Of a DNA stretch of 64,000 bases, positions 31,508 to 43,990 are shown piece after piece (the stretch's first letter is position 1; the number at the start of each line of letters is the position of its first letter). Below the pieces are notes generated by a model that was not told the origin of the DNA, did no database searches, and saw nothing but the letters and a program-made list of their open reading frames with translations. The stretch is from Larus michahellis (taxonomy: Eukaryota > Chordata > Aves > Charadriiformes > Laridae). The stretch is taken from positions 434,001 to 498,000 of the forward strand of contig NC_133911.1 in NCBI RefSeq assembly GCF_964199755.1. Direction: 5' to 3'. Made by a program: the position numbers and the translations under genes.

Positions 31508-32287
31508 CTGTGCGTAATTAGAATCATCAAAGTAGGTTTAGCCAACGTAAGGAAATTTTGGGGGTTCCAATCAATCGTAAAAAGACATATATGATTAATG
31601 GGGGAATATGGTCTTGAATTGAGGGCACGAAGCGATGAATGTTCAATAGTGTAACACATCTCTAGGACGCAGCAAAAAACTGTGACGTTTTGATATTTCA
31701 CTAACGTAACATTTGAAGACGGCGGCGTCTGGATGTTTCGACTATTCTTTTTGGCACTCTCTAGTGCAGTGGTGGTGCACTAGATGTGGTGGTGGTGCAG
31801 GCACCACCCTCCAGGTTAATGAATAAAACACACCTCAAAAGAACATCTGTAGCCTCGAGTTCTGAAGGTTTTAACCAGCTCTCCCGTGGAGAAGAATGTG
31901 GCTTAAATGCCTAGCTATCGGTTTGTGGCAGACCACAGTACGGTTGGCTGTACTGAGACAACCAGAGTTGGCTACACGATTTTGTGTGAGAGAAAGGGCT
32001 GTGAAAAAACCTAAATGCATTCAATATCTAATACTGTAATCACCTGCGCAGCTAGGCACTCTCCTCGTGCTTGTCCGCATGTAAAGAGGATTTAACCAGA
32101 TATGTAAAAAAGGAAAAAAGCTTTCTGTCCTTCTTTTTGTCCTTTATACGAGAAGAGTCCTTTCCTGTCCAGCGGACACTTAAGTATGGAATAGAACTGG
32201 TAACAAAGAAATTTGTCATCTTCTGTTTCTGCTCTCAGAAAGTCAGATGTGGTGTTTGGAATGAACAAACAGGGCAGGAACACTTAC

Positions 32288-32478
32288 ATTCGTCACAATA
32301 ACTGTTTCCACAGCAGGGAATAATGGCTGCATCAGTCATTATCTCTTTACAAATGAGACAGAACAACTCAGCTGGAACAGGGTCTTCTGAGGAGGAGGAG
32401 GAGGAGGAGGAGGAGGAGGAGAATGGCTCCCCTGCTAAGAAGGGAGGCTTCTCCTTCTTTCCTCTAGCGTAAGCTTCC
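32288..32478 (-). pseudogene. RBBP6: RBBP6-like RING exon 1
   Basis: 191 bp: EAYARGKKEKPPFLAGEPF, a polyserine run from a (TCC)n microsatellite (32391-32421), then SEDPVPAELFCLICKEIMTD and AAIIPCCGNSYCDE. The RING/U-box cysteines are conserved. The serine run is longer than in mammals as I know the family. Confidence 0.88.
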
Positions 32479-32734
32479 CTGGAGGGCGGGGTGGGGAAGG
32501 AAAAAGAAAAAAGTTAACGATGGGTACAGGAAAACTTTTCCAAGCTCTGAAGTTCCAGGGGCATGAACAGTAGGACCGCCCTATTTTAGTACGAGGAAGT
32601 ATCACGGATTTTGCAGTTAACATACAATGGCAATGCTTCCTCCCCCATGGTTACAGATGCCGGCCAACTTGGCTGCATTTACGCATGGTTTCTCTCCTTC
32701 ACCTTTTGGTCAGTCCAGTTAGTTCCATACTTAC

Positions 32735-32873
32735 GCATTAATAATTGGTATCGCATATGTTCCGCTCTTTGTCAGCATAGCACCCTTTGTATTGGATCTT
32801 CCACCTCCGTCATGAAACTCCTTGGAATTCCCGTGCTCTTCTTAATTCTGGGAACAGGCTTAAAATTTTTGTC
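32735..32873 (-). pseudogene. RBBP6: RBBP6-like knuckle-RING linker exon with frameshift
   Basis: Starts DKNFKPVPRIKKSTGIPRSF and continues to EVEDP. There, near 32793, a missing base shifts the frame: the +1 frame restores TKGAMLTKSGTYAIPIINA. The exon is 139 bp, where flanking phases need 140. Confidence 0.85.
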
Positions 32874-33700
32874 CTGTTCAGAAAAGAAATGCAGACATAG
32901 CTCACCTGAAGACCCACACTTAAAATGCCACTTTGATGATTAATTTAAGCAGCAATAGCCCTTAATCCTCTCCTTTTACCTAGCCTAAGGGTTACTCGAC
33001 TAAAATACTTATTTTCCTACGGGAATATAGCCAGGACGTTTCAAAGACTTGAGCAGCATTTTGAACTCAGTGGACATTCTTTTGCTTAACTTCAGCTTCC
33101 GTAAGCGTTACACATCGCTTAGCTCACCATCCGCTCGGAGAAGAGGCACAAACCCGCTCCTCCTCCACAGCGCAATTCAGGGAGGGAGAGCCCAATTCAG
33201 GGCTCTGAAGCAGTCACTGGAGAAACTTACGTTCACCATCGAGACGTATGAAGGTTGCGCATGCATTCCCCAACTAAGGTTACATGGCATGAATACTCAA
33301 CCAGAGACTTGTGTAATTAAAACATGCAAATATTCAATAGGTAGGGTCAAGAGAAACATCTTCCTTTTATACATAATTCTAAAAACTGTGAACTGTCATT
33401 GAAATGCGTTAAAACCAGAAAGATTTTCGATAGTATTGAAATATATAAAAATGCACATGACAGTTCACAGAGAAAGATCTATGGACATATTTAATATCTA
33501 TGACCAAGAAAAAGGAACATTTTACATTTTAAATTCCAGGTTTCCCTTGAATTTTGAAGGGGTTTGCAACATTGCCCTATAACCTCTGTATTTCACCCCA
33601 AGAGAAACAATTCCTAATATGACTGTTCATGTATTTGTTACGTAACTGCCACGTGAAAAATGAAAAGCGAAGTCACACCAGAAGTCCCCCGCAGTCTTAC

Positions 33701-33797
33701 CCCAGTCGTTGGGCAGTTCTTTATGTAGTGGCCAGGTTTTCCACAACGAAAGCATATGTAGGATGGCGGAGGTGTACCCCAGGGTTTCTTCATGTAA
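33701..33797 (-). pseudogene. RBBP6: RBBP6-like CCHC zinc-knuckle exon
   Basis: 97 bp encoding YMKKPWGTPPPSYICFRCGK and PGHYIKNCPTTG. All four zinc ligands of C-X2-C-X4-H-X4-C are present, and the splice sites are intact. Confidence 0.9.
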
Positions 33798-33915
33798 CTA
33801 AAAGGTTTTTGAGAAAAGAAGAAAAAGGTATGCATGTGTCTCTCTCGTTAAAACAAGCATCTCTACAATTTGTCCAGAATCTTCAAAGAACAGATTTGAC
33901 GTTATCGACACTTAC

Positions 33916-34004
33916 TTGATTGGATCGTATTCACGGCAAGACTGTATCATCATAGCTTTTATTTTCTCTTCTTCGGAAGCATTGGCTTCAGCCAGATTGT
34001 CCGT
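33916..34004 (-). pseudogene. RBBP6: RBBP6-like exon before the zinc knuckle
   Basis: 89 bp encoding TDNLAEANASEEEKIKAMMI and then CREYDPI, ending two bases into a codon, which the next exon completes as Asn. Confidence 0.85.
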
Positions 34005-36464
34005 CTGTTTAACAGGTAAGCATTTGACACACGCGTTAGAAACACATTTGCGCCCACACAGCCAGAGACGACACCACTCACCCCATCCTGTAAAGAGCAG
34101 CACAACGCTAGCTGGGGCTGCATGAAAACAGCTGCTTATAGAAAATACTGTTGTCCTGAAGATGTTCTGGGGAGCCCTTACGCCATCACATGATGTTGAT
34201 GTGCCCGTTAACCTCCTGGAAAAGCGTGTTCTTGGGCACTCAAAACCTTGGGCTCTGTCTGCACCTCACATAAAGACTCGTGTAGCCACTCCAGTTTTCT
34301 TCCAAGCGCACTGAAGCCGTGTGTAGAAAAAATTACGCTATGCACTACTCTTCAACTGATGTTTAAGCTCCAGACTACTGGAAGGAGGAGATATCCACTA
34401 TACGTTTAATGGAGAAAGATGTACACACCTATCGTTATTTACACTTTGCAATTTAAAAGGACACTCAACTCAAGAGTCGGGGAAGCTGTTTCTGCTTGCT
34501 GAAATTCAGCTTCAGACACAAAAGCGTTAAAAGGAATCAAGCTTTTTATAACCCCTCAGCAAGACAAAAGACTCTTTGCAGTAGAAGTTTGACCGTCGTG
34601 TGCTCTCGGCAGTCCAAACCGCGTGTTCTCCCCCTACTAACTTCTTCATATGAAGCGATTTAACTACAGTAAGCAAAACCTGCAGGTTTTTTCCACTTGA
34701 CTGTGTCCTTCTAACCTACAAATTGTAATGTAAGTCTTGTGTACCACTACATCTTCAAATTATTGAAGCCCGCTGGATTTATTTAAGCAGCATTTCTTGA
34801 AACGCTTTGATTAGACACAAGTGCAGTCACAAGCAGGGTCTAAGGGAGTGACTGTCAATGATTTCGACCTTCAAGTACCCATCCTTCAGAGCAGCCACTC
34901 ATGGTTTTGGTTTTGTATGCATTCATTGACAAAAGCAACAAACTAGTTTCTGCATTTTATTACATGGTTGTTTCTTAGACTTAGTTTTTTCTCAACAGTA
35001 ACATAATCCAGATGGACATCTCTGAAATCATTTCCACTAACGTTTAGAGAAAACTTTACAGGCGCTTGACTCGTTTGTTTCCAACAACCCAAACGGTTTA
35101 CAAAGCACGTCCAAAACCCACAAAGCATTACTAGGAATAGACCAAAATTGAAATACGGCATTTAATACATCGTAATAACAAACCAGAAGACTGATAACAC
35201 ATTGCCTCCATGCTAAGCCAGTCTGCACTAAAGAGGTTAGAGAAAGTAACAGCTTTGAGCTGCCGTATTTTTCTGAAATACTTAAATTGTCTCAAAAGCT
35301 TAAACGTGTACCCCACGGGGACAGTTTTTCACATTTTAGAGTAAAACTTCACGTGAGGTTACAGAACCTCACAGACAGGACACGTTTAGGGACAGCACTG
35401 ATGGAGACCAATGTCTTTTGGTGGCTACCTTCCAAACCCTTTCTTTTTTTCTTTATTCCACCCCCCACCCCACCCACCCCCAGTTGTGCACATTAGGAAA
35501 TGTGTCTCACGCTGCAGTGAGAGAGGGAAGAAGTTCCCAGCGGGAAAAGATTTCTCTTTCTTGGAAATGAACTCCCACCTTTACGTTCAGAAGAAAGAAC
35601 TGGCTCTGCTGCATTAGGCCCTGCCTTCTCTAATCTTTGCAACTTTGAAGACTAGTGTTTTAATTGGCTAGCACTACGCCTTTTCACCAGGTGCAACCGC
35701 TAGCGCTTTCCCAGACAAAGTTACACATTGTTGAGGAAAAAATGCAGGCAGTTCCATAGCAAAACACGGTATTACAACAGTTTCAGGAGGTCACATCTGC
35801 TAATACGCCACACGTGCACATTGGCATATTCCGATAAACGATTAGGTACCTTTTCAGAATTTACACAGTCTGCGTGCAGACCAATTAGTTTGTGTTGTTC
35901 ACAACGCAAATTTTGTGTTGAGAATTTATGAAGCTGTGCAGCTCTCAAAGAGTGGATCTGTGACTATAATGACTGGCAATTCAGAAAGAGCCACGCAAGT
36001 GGCCCTGTTACAGAAACGCTTCTATTTTGGCTGTGGCAAAGCCCCCTGAAATGTCCGTAACTTGCAGCCAATTACTTTCTTCTGTAACAAATGTTTTCGT
36101 TTCCAACGCAAGATTAACGAGATGTATGAAAACCAGGAAACAGCATGTGAAGGGCTTCTGTTTTGTGTCTTGAAGATGAGTAATCCTGCAATGCCACGTT
36201 GAGGCTGATAAGGTACTCCCCTTCTCTCTGCCCAAACTGGGAACTACTCTTTACAGGAGAGGATCGAAATACACACGCATTTTAAAGTTAATTAAATACT
36301 TTAAATTATTAAAAATTAAATGAAAGTTCTGTTCACATTACAACAGCTATCCAGCTATAGACCACAGGATAAGATTTGAAAATACAAAGCAAACACTCTT
36401 GGGTTGTGGGGTTTTTTTTTGAGAGGGGTAAGTATTTGCCAAGATTATATACATATATATTTAC
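34005..36464. other. RBBP6-like intron, no other feature seen
   Basis: About 2.5 kb of AT-rich sequence with only short, pattern-free frames. I recognise no repeat or exon. Confidence 0.5.
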
Positions 36465-36509
36465 CTTCACAAGCTGGGCCAGAGGAAGAGGTGCAGGAGA
36501 GTCATCAAT
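36465..36509 (-). pseudogene. RBBP6: RBBP6-like short linker exon
   Basis: 45 bp encoding IDDSPAPLPLAQLVK between TTTGTGAACAG and GTAAAT. Same length and position as the 15-codon linker exon after DWNN. Confidence 0.75.
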
Positions 36510-39500
36510 CTGTTCACAAAAAATGAAACACATATTCAAGTTCCACAATCAAAACACAGCGATAGTTCACCTCTACTCTAGTCTGAGAGCAGCGCTATAT
36601 CCTCTGAGCGACACTGAAAGAGGCGTTTCAAACCCAGTGTAATTTGTCTTTGTCCAAAACAAAGTCCAAAACTATGAGAGCTTAGGAGTGCCCGTGTGGT
36701 TAATGAGAAGAAACTAAATGAATCAAACCCGCTTGAGATCAGCTGCTTGCTCCCGAATACCTCAGAGAGGGACCCTTGTCAAATGCTCACAACTGCTTAA
36801 AAGTCGAAGGGGTAAGGCGGCTGTCAATTGTCAGCTGAAAAGGTTTTTAAAAATACATTTATTTGAGAAGGAAGCATCACTGCGGGAAACTTCTCTTCGG
36901 TGTGGTTTGTAAACTCATCGTTAATTTCACATCATTGATAAAGGCACATGGTTACGCTTCTATGAACAGATTATAGCTGCCTGTCAGAATAAAGCAGCGG
37001 CACATCGGCCCTGGAACATGAACTCTGCCCCTGCGCTCAAGAAGTTTAAAAATGCCACACTCGCCATACCCCACAAAGCCCAAACAAAAACAGCAATCCA
37101 AACCATCAGCCAATAAAAATAACCCACCACTTTGTCTAGAAAAAGAATAAGCTGCTCAAATTACTGAAATGAAGGTGTTCACCACGACAGAGATCCTTGC
37201 AGTCACTGGCACAGCCACACTAAAAGGATCCCCTTCCTCGCTTTGGCTGTAGTAACAGCAGGAGGCAGCACACATTTGCAAGCGGGCAATGACAGCTAAC
37301 GTAAGAGCAAGGCGATGAAGAAATAGCCAAAGAATAGGCTTTTGTGCATCCTTTTTAAAAAAACCTTAACTAATTTTGAGTTTGTCGCTTTACGGTACAA
37401 CAACAATTGGCAAGCTTTCCAGTGATTTGTTCCTACCACACTAAGATCCAGGTTCTGCTTTGAAATACATACAGAAACACGTGTATTTCAATCAAAACAA
37501 AACAAAATCCCCACACTTTTGACCAAGACCTGAGGTAGATTTAAGATTAAACCTAATTGTGTCCCCAACACTAGAAGCACGTGAGGCTGCACTGATTTAC
37601 AGTGAGAGAGAGGACACGTAACGAGCGATGCAAGGCTTCTGCCCTCCCTCCTTTTGTTTTTTGGGGGCTTTTTTGAGACACCTCTGTCAGCTGGTGCTAA
37701 GTTGCTACTTAGAAATATAACGCAGACATGCCAGGGAACACACGAGGCTAAAAGAATGGGAACTTTATTTATGAACATGTGATTTGTGTTTACACACATG
37801 CTAGCAAACAACGAGAAAAATAGTTCTTCTCAAGAAATAAAAACCCATCTGAATTAGATCAACTACTATAAACGTGGCTTACATAAATGCAGTACATTAA
37901 CTGCTAGGGTCACCGGCTCAGTTCAACTAACTCCAACCCCAGTGATCAGATCCAGTGATCCAGCGCTAGTGTAATGCCTCGCACCATTCTAGTGAAGAAA
38001 AAGCAGTTCTACGTAAAATAAAGAAGAAAAACTAGGCCCACCACACAGTAAGATTTACGCTACAAGGGCTAGTTTGAAACGCACAGTTTCACACAGTATT
38101 CAAGCCAAGTGCCGAATCCAGACCTAGACCACTACCTGTCAAGTATTTCCCTGGGTTACTGATGTAGATTTTAGCAGCAGAACGACAGGGTTTTCAAACC
38201 TGAAGAAAAATGCTGCCCCTTTTCCCAATGTAAATTCAAAGTGGTGGTATACTGAAGAAAGGCTTAACCTTTGGGCAAGGAAAGCAGCATCCAACCCTGA
38301 GAACACCCAGATCCAAAACTGTACTGCAGGCAGAAGTTAAGAAAAGTGACAGGGATTTTACCCACAAAGGCACCCGAGCGGGCAGGGGTGAGCGGCCCTG
38401 CTCCCTGCCCCGCAGGGGGACCCCGGGCACAGACCCCAGCCCCCCACGCGCAGACCCCGGCCCCGCGCCCGCCTGGGCACCCAGAAGCTCTTTCCTCTTT
38501 GCAGGCAGCCTTTGGGCTCAGTGCTGCTCCGCGGGCAGGGATCATCTCCCAGGGCTCCAGCCTGGAAAGGGGCAGCGGAGGCACCAGCTCAGGCTGCAGG
38601 CAGCACCTGCCTGCTCCCGGCGAGCATCCCTCCAGCACCAGCCCAGGGACCCTGGGCTCCCCGGGGGACGTGTCCCCCGGTGCAGGGAGGCCCGATCCCA
38701 GCAGGGCATGAGCAGCCCAGAAAGGCTTCTCCCAGCCCCTGGCCTTGCAGGGGTGGGGGGAGAGGGCGAGCCGAGCTCCCGGCCCCCCGAGCTCCCCAGA
38801 GCAGGGTGCCCACCCCACTCCATCCCCGCGGTGCCTGCTCCAGCCTGCCCGGGCAGGGGGGGTGCCCGCCTCCCTGGAGTGGGGCCCTACCTCTGGCTGC
38901 ACAAGTGTCCTCTCCTTTAGGGCGTTCATGGTATCAGCACACGGGTAGAGGTCTTGGGAGAAGGGAAGGGCTGGGTTTGTTGTCTGAGGCGTCAGGAGCA
39001 GGGGAGAAGGGCTGCGTGGGGAGCAGGGGACCAGTGCTGTCTTGTGCCCGTCGCCAGGCACCGGCAGTTGCAGCTGGAACACGGGCCATGGCAACGGGAG
39101 CGCACCGGGGACGGGGACAAGTCCCCTTAAAGGGGGGCAGCTCAATCCATACATACCCCCCAAAGTCAATAATCCCAACACATTAGACTTCCTTCCTCTC
39201 TTAAGCGGTTCTTCCTAACCGTGCCGTCACTTAACAAGTGGGTTTGCCCAGAGCATTGCAGACTGTCTTTGGGACGCTGGGGCAAGTGCGGCACGTCCTT
39301 CCGAAGAAGTCTGGATGTACTGACATGCCAAGGAAAAACCCAGCCCGTCCTCATGTACAAGTGCTGGCCCAGGCTCCAGGCACCACCTTCTGGGCCTTTG
39401 AGCCACCGACCCCTCGCAATTAGAGGCTCGCAATTAGAGCCACCTAACTCCTGAAGGCGAGGAAGCACAAGGAAATACTTTAGATTGCCACACAATGGTT

Positions 39501-40364
39501 TCTTCATCCATTTACCTTGAAGAACATACTACAAGGCAAGTAACGCATGCCCGAAGGCCTCTCCACCATTGCAGCACACTTTCATCATTCCCAAACATCA
39601 GCCCCCCTACCAGTGGTTTCTGCCATGTGTCCAGCTGAAGGAACAGAAAGCTCACCTGCCTGGTTAATTTTCAGCCAATAGCACAGCAGTGCTGTTCTGT
39701 CCTTATCCCCACGTACAGGTCTTTATTTGACCTTTGATGCCAGCAGCATCTGTCCTCTCATTTTGGGGCAGCATGACAATACCCGGGGAGGGTGCCACCC
39801 AGCCAGAAACGGAGGATGGATGCAGTGGCAAGGTAGCAGTAAGCACACGTATTTAAATACATAAGTTCACCCCCAAAGCAAGGCCATGTTTATAAGCACA
39901 ACGCTGCCGTGTCCAGAATTACGAGGGAGGGCCTGAAGGCATCTCCTCTGAGATGGAAACAAATGATGAGTTTACACTACAATGGCTATCCATCGTTCCT
40001 ATGAAAGCAATAAAAGCAAACGCATATAATACGGGATCTCTCCACGGAGAGGAAACAGGATCTCTCCACAGAGAGGAAACAGGATCGACAACTTGGGTCT
40101 CAGAAGAGCCAAGCCCAAGAACAAACCCCGTAGACTCCTCTTAAAAGTTACCGTTGATGGAGTTGGAACCCCATCTCCCTGCAGGCCTAAAAATGTCAGC
40201 CTACTTCGGGACAGATACAGTAACATCTCCCCCACGACGACAAACATTTACTGCAGCTTTCACAAGAGAGATACAATCGGAATGCCTCCGTAAACTGATA
40301 TCCATTTAAAAAGTTCACACGTTGAAACCCCTAACAAAGAGTTCAATGCTTTATGGACACTCAC
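36510..40364. other. RBBP6-like intron with a GC-rich island
   Basis: AT-rich intron interrupted at about 38370-39140 by a GC-rich, CpG-containing block. A 305-codon minus-strand frame in that block is Gly/Pro/Ala-rich with no domain and is probably compositional. No LTR ends or tandem repeat were recognised there. Confidence 0.45.
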
Positions 40365-40442
40365 ACAGCAGACGTTTTGCCGGCAGCTTGAACTCCTCCA
40401 ACAGGGATTCTGTTGCAATCAGGGCATTGTCATCTCTGTATT
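40365..40442 (-). pseudogene. RBBP6: RBBP6-like DWNN exon, shortened
   Basis: Begins EYRDDNALI as in the ubiquitin-like DWNN domain. The following residues only match (NRIPVGGVQAAGKT) after a frame change. The exon is 78 bp; the family's spacing predicts about 100, so roughly 22 bases covering one strand and turn are missing. This destroys the ubiquitin-like fold and the frame. Confidence 0.7.
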
Positions 40443-41224
40443 CTGTAACAACATAAACACAGAAGAAAAATCAGCCCGTTTGTAAGAATGGAGATTAATT
40501 TGTAATTACATAGCACTCCAGAGAATGCTTTTGCAGATAGAAATGCAAAATTCTATATGGAACAGCACGCTCTTACCGTCTCAACATACTAACAGGACTT
40601 TTCAAGAAATCTTCAGGTTGATAATCAAACACAAGCAGCAAAATATTCTTCGTTTTTGTAAAAAAGGTTGAATGCCAACAGCAAATTGGTCTCAAAAGTC
40701 GCTAAAGGAGCGCCTGCTAACGCACAAGGTTCTCTCCTGATCTAGCTTAAGCTGCGTTTGCTTCCGTTAGGCTACAAAACCAAGAGATCTCTGGAGAAAA
40801 CAAACCACAGCGAAGTCTCACCTGCACAAACCAGATCCTGAAGTCAGAGCAGCCTGCCCTGCAACAAAACCCTTGGCTAAAGCATGAACGCTCTGCGCCA
40901 TGGCTTTCAGAGCTGTCACCTAAAAACCATTCACCTAATGCTGCTAGTGCTCAAGAGTGACCGAACACAGAAGAGAGCCCGCCATCTGTGTCCATTTCTT
41001 GGAGCATCGACAACCAGACTTCTCAGCTGCTCAGGGCTTTCCGTTTAAATGGAAACAAAACTGGCCGTGCTAGAATATGGATCACAGACATTCTGGGGAC
41101 TTGAGCTTACCTTCACAAGTAGGGCAGAATCGGTTGCAGCTAAAGTGCTACCTCCCCTCTTAAATTGGTCATCTAGTTTGAATTAACCAAAGGGACATGA
41201 ATTCTTTCAATTCCCTTTTGGCAG

Positions 41225-41420
41225 AGCAGAAATATAAATATAAAAGGCTCGTTGTGGTCTGGCCGGGCTAAGGAGGGAGCTTCCACAACTGCTTGCTTTA
41301 GATCTTTAAATGCCTTTTGCGTGTGCTGTCCTCTCTATAAAAGGGATCATTAATTTTGCTATTGGTGCCTGTTTTTCCTGTTAATAGTCATTTGGAAGCC
41401 CAAGTTGTCATATGGTAGCC
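41225..41420 (-). pseudogene. Retroviral pol fragment (RT connection)
   Basis: Minus-strand sequence reads, with stops, a segment of the type AFKDLKQA...EAPSLARPDHNEPF (here partly substituted, for example SPARPQRAF in one frame). That is the conserved RT-RNase H connection of gammaretrovirus-like pol. No other part of the element is nearby; short and decayed. Confidence 0.45.
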
Positions 41421-41689
41421 TTGTTCATAAGCCTGTGGGGGAATATGGATTAGACGTATTCATTCCGTAACCAGCCCGTCGCCACAGTCCAAACTACAGC
41501 AGCAGAGGAAAACAAGCCCCACTGTTGGATATGCACTAAAAGCCCATCCTCGGCCAGAAACACCCTCCTGGGAATCTGTCCCAGTGAATTCTCATCGGTA
41601 CCGGGACGGGATCTGTGTTTCCCATTTTCACTAAGGAAAGGAAGGATACCACCCTTCCACCAAGACGGGTTTGTCACTAGTCTAAAGGA

Positions 41690-42115
41690 GATCCCTGGCT
41701 ATGCCTGGAGAGCAAACCTATTGACAAGCTCACACGCTCTCCAGGGGCTGGGGACTGGCAATGCCGATGGAGCTCTTAGGGCCATACAGATGAAAAGGGG
41801 AGTCTTGCGCCTGGAACCTTCCATACATTCGTTCCTATGCCTAAAGGCAATCGGTTTTCCTCCACAGACAGGCTGGTCAGTCTCACCTCGGTGCCCAGCA
41901 AGATCACGGAGCAGATCTTCCTGGAAACTCTGCTAAGGCACACGGAAAATAGGGAGGTGATCGCTGACAGCCAACGTGGCTTCACTAAAGGCATACGGTG
42001 CCTGACAAATCTGGTGGCCTTCTACAACGGGGTTACAGTGTTGGTGGATAAGGGAAGAGCAGCTGACATCATCTGACTGGACTCAGGCAAGGCATTTGAC
42101 ACTGTCCCAGGTGCG
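41690..42115 (+). mobile_element. CR1 LINE fragment (RT N-terminal part)
   Basis: The plus-strand frame [20 protein letters not shown], then [25 protein letters not shown] and, after a stop, LDSGKAFDTVP, is the CR1 RT fingers-palm region. Truncated at both ends and old. Confidence 0.85.
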
Positions 42116-43375
42116 TCCTGGGAGCAAGATCTCTCACAGGGGCACTGGGAAAATCTCTGCACTGCTCCACATCTCACCAAAACCAGGTGGAACAGAGGAA
42201 GGCTGCTGTGGTGACCTCCAAGAGAACCAGCTCACCTGGCCTGCTCTGCAGCCACCAGGTGCCTTTGCTAACAGGCGGGTCTCAGCGTTGCTCTGCAAAC
42301 AGCTGCCACCTCCCTGCAGGATGCTCTCCAGCGCACAGTACATCTGCACTGAGTTCTTCTTGGGGATGAAGTCCCAAGGGGAGGGATGGGGTTTGCTTGG
42401 CCCCCATTCCCAGGGTGCCACCCCCAAATCGTCTGTGTGACGTGGACACCACACACGAGCTGCAGACATGGGTCAGGACAGCTCTGGGGAGCAGCAAGCT
42501 GTTCTGCGCTGCCGCTGGCGCTGGCAGAAAGCAGAGCCGCAGACAATGGGGGAAGCCCAGGGCAGCCAACGGCAGGGTGCAGCGCCCGCAGAAACGCCCA
42601 GCGCCTTGAGCCTCGGCCCCGGGGCTGCAGCTCGGGGCTGGCACTGGCTGGGGCTTCGCTGGGAAAAAACAGGCAGGGGTGACCCTGACACCCCGCACAT
42701 GTACCTCGTCCCACGATCTGGGAACGTGTCCCTCTGCCCATCGTCACCACGGGGTACAGAAAGCAGCGCTGTTGGCCCTGGCGTGGTCCTGAGCCATGTC
42801 TCAACAGATGAGTCTTTAACCAGCAGGCCTAAAAAGAGGGAAAACTGCCCAGAATTAAGCTCTGCTCAAGTTTTTGCAGGCAGTATGATTTTTTGAGCTG
42901 CCTGGCGGGGCCGCTCCTGGGGAGCGCTCCAGACCCAGGGCGGCTGCCTGTACCTGCAAGCAGGCGGTGGAGCGTGCGCAGCGGGAGCCAGCGGTGGTTT
43001 GTGTGGCTGTTGGACGGGTTTGGGCTCTAAATGTGCCCATCCTAGTACGCCTGGTTCCTTTCTCCTTACAGGTTGGATTTAGAGCTTAAGTGGTATTATT
43101 TTAAAAAGCAAAACCAATAAGCAAACAAACAAAAAACCGGCTGAGTGACTCCCCCCGCCGCCCCGAGCTGGGCTTTTTCCGCACAGTCCTGGCCACTCTG
43201 CAGGGCGACGTTCATCACCAATTTTAGGCAGCAGGACTGAGCCCAGGGAAGGGCTTTTGCCGGCAGCGCATTCCTTGAGGCGCCTGGTAATTCCTTGAGG
43301 CTGCTGGGGGGTGCTCAAGAAATGGAGTCAGTTGCCCGTGATTGCTATTTGTGGTCCCTCCTCATCGCTCTCTGT
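42116..43375. other. No recognised feature
   Basis: Moderately GC-rich sequence with overlapping chance frames on both strands. No domain, splice pattern or repeat family recognised. Confidence 0.5.
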
Positions 43376-43990
43376 CTCGCTCCCTGCCCCCATCTTTTAA
43401 TTCCTCCCTCTCTCTCTCTAGCCCATCACTACTTTTTCTTTCTCTTTCTTTCTCTGGACGGCTCCCTGACCTTATGTTTTTCCTTCCTCCCTCTCTGCCA
43501 CACAGCCTGTCTTTGTCTTTCTGTATTTGTCTTTCTCTCTCTGGCTCCCTGTCTCTCCTATAGCCCGTTGCCATTTTTTTCTTCCTCTGCATCTCTCTCC
43601 CCCACACCCTGTCCTTCTCTATCGCTCTGTCCACCTTCCTGGCCTCATCTTCCTCGCTGTCCTGCAGCCCGTCCCCTTTCCTGCCTGTCTGGCTCAGCCT
43701 TCCCTCTGGGCCTCCATCCCGCTCCCCGTCCCCTTTTGCTCTTCCCCCACCTCAGCCCTGGAGGCCGTCGCTCTTCTGTCCTTCTCCGCCTCCTCGTCCT
43801 GACCCTGTCCCCTGCCCTCCATCTCTTTCCCGTTCTCTCCCCCTGCCCATTCCTCACCGGGATTTCTCCTCCCTCTGCTCCCTGCCCAGCTCTCCCCGGC
43901 TCTCCCTGTTCTCCCTCTGTGCCTTCCCAGCCCTCTCCCCCGCTCTCTCCATCTCTGCCCTCCTCCTCCCGGCTCCACCGGGGCTCCGGG
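43376..43990 (+). repeat. Pyrimidine-rich (CTCTCT/CCTCC) tract
   Basis: About 600 bp with plus-strand C+T bias, composed of TCTCTCT, CTCCCTC and CTTTCTC words without a fixed period. A 266-codon plus frame and the Arg/Glu/Gly-rich minus frames across it are compositional. It lies beside the promoter-like block at 44.1 kb. Confidence 0.65.

Larger units (their letters stand above)
26573..40442 (-). pseudogene. RBBP6: RBBP6-like gene copy 1 (decayed, intron-containing)
   Basis: RBBP6 is a nuclear ubiquitin ligase with DWNN, CCHC knuckle, RING and RS/Lys-rich parts. Exons, right to left: 40442-40365 (DWNN part), 36509-36465, 34004-33916, 33797-33701 (CCHC), 32873-32735, 32478-32288 and 31507-31404 (RING), 30961-30834, 29719-29623, 29543-29465, 29371-29314, 27977 down to 26573. 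Splice sites are good and phases mostly agree. Defects: net 22-base loss in the DWNN exon, a one-base loss in 32735-32873, no Pro-rich or REEFYREQ-type exons seen between 29314 and 27977, deletions and frame changes in the tail, and a stop at 27009-27011. Introns exclude a retrocopy. The first DWNN exon was not found. Likely a duplicated pseudogene, possibly transcribed. Confidence 0.85.

Noticed and set aside
26573-33797. Processed retrocopy of RBBP6
   Set aside because: Introns with good splice sites separate the exons, so this is DNA-level duplication.
38264-39181. 305-codon minus-strand frame in the RBBP6-like intron
   Set aside because: The GC-rich block yields open frames on both strands. 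No family, start context or conservation is evident.
41105-41175. Apparent exon with a GTAAGC donor (QFKRGGSTLAATDSALLVK) on the minus strand
   Set aside because: It lies directly next to a retroviral pol fragment and has no partner exon or family. Probably chance within or beside ERV sequence.
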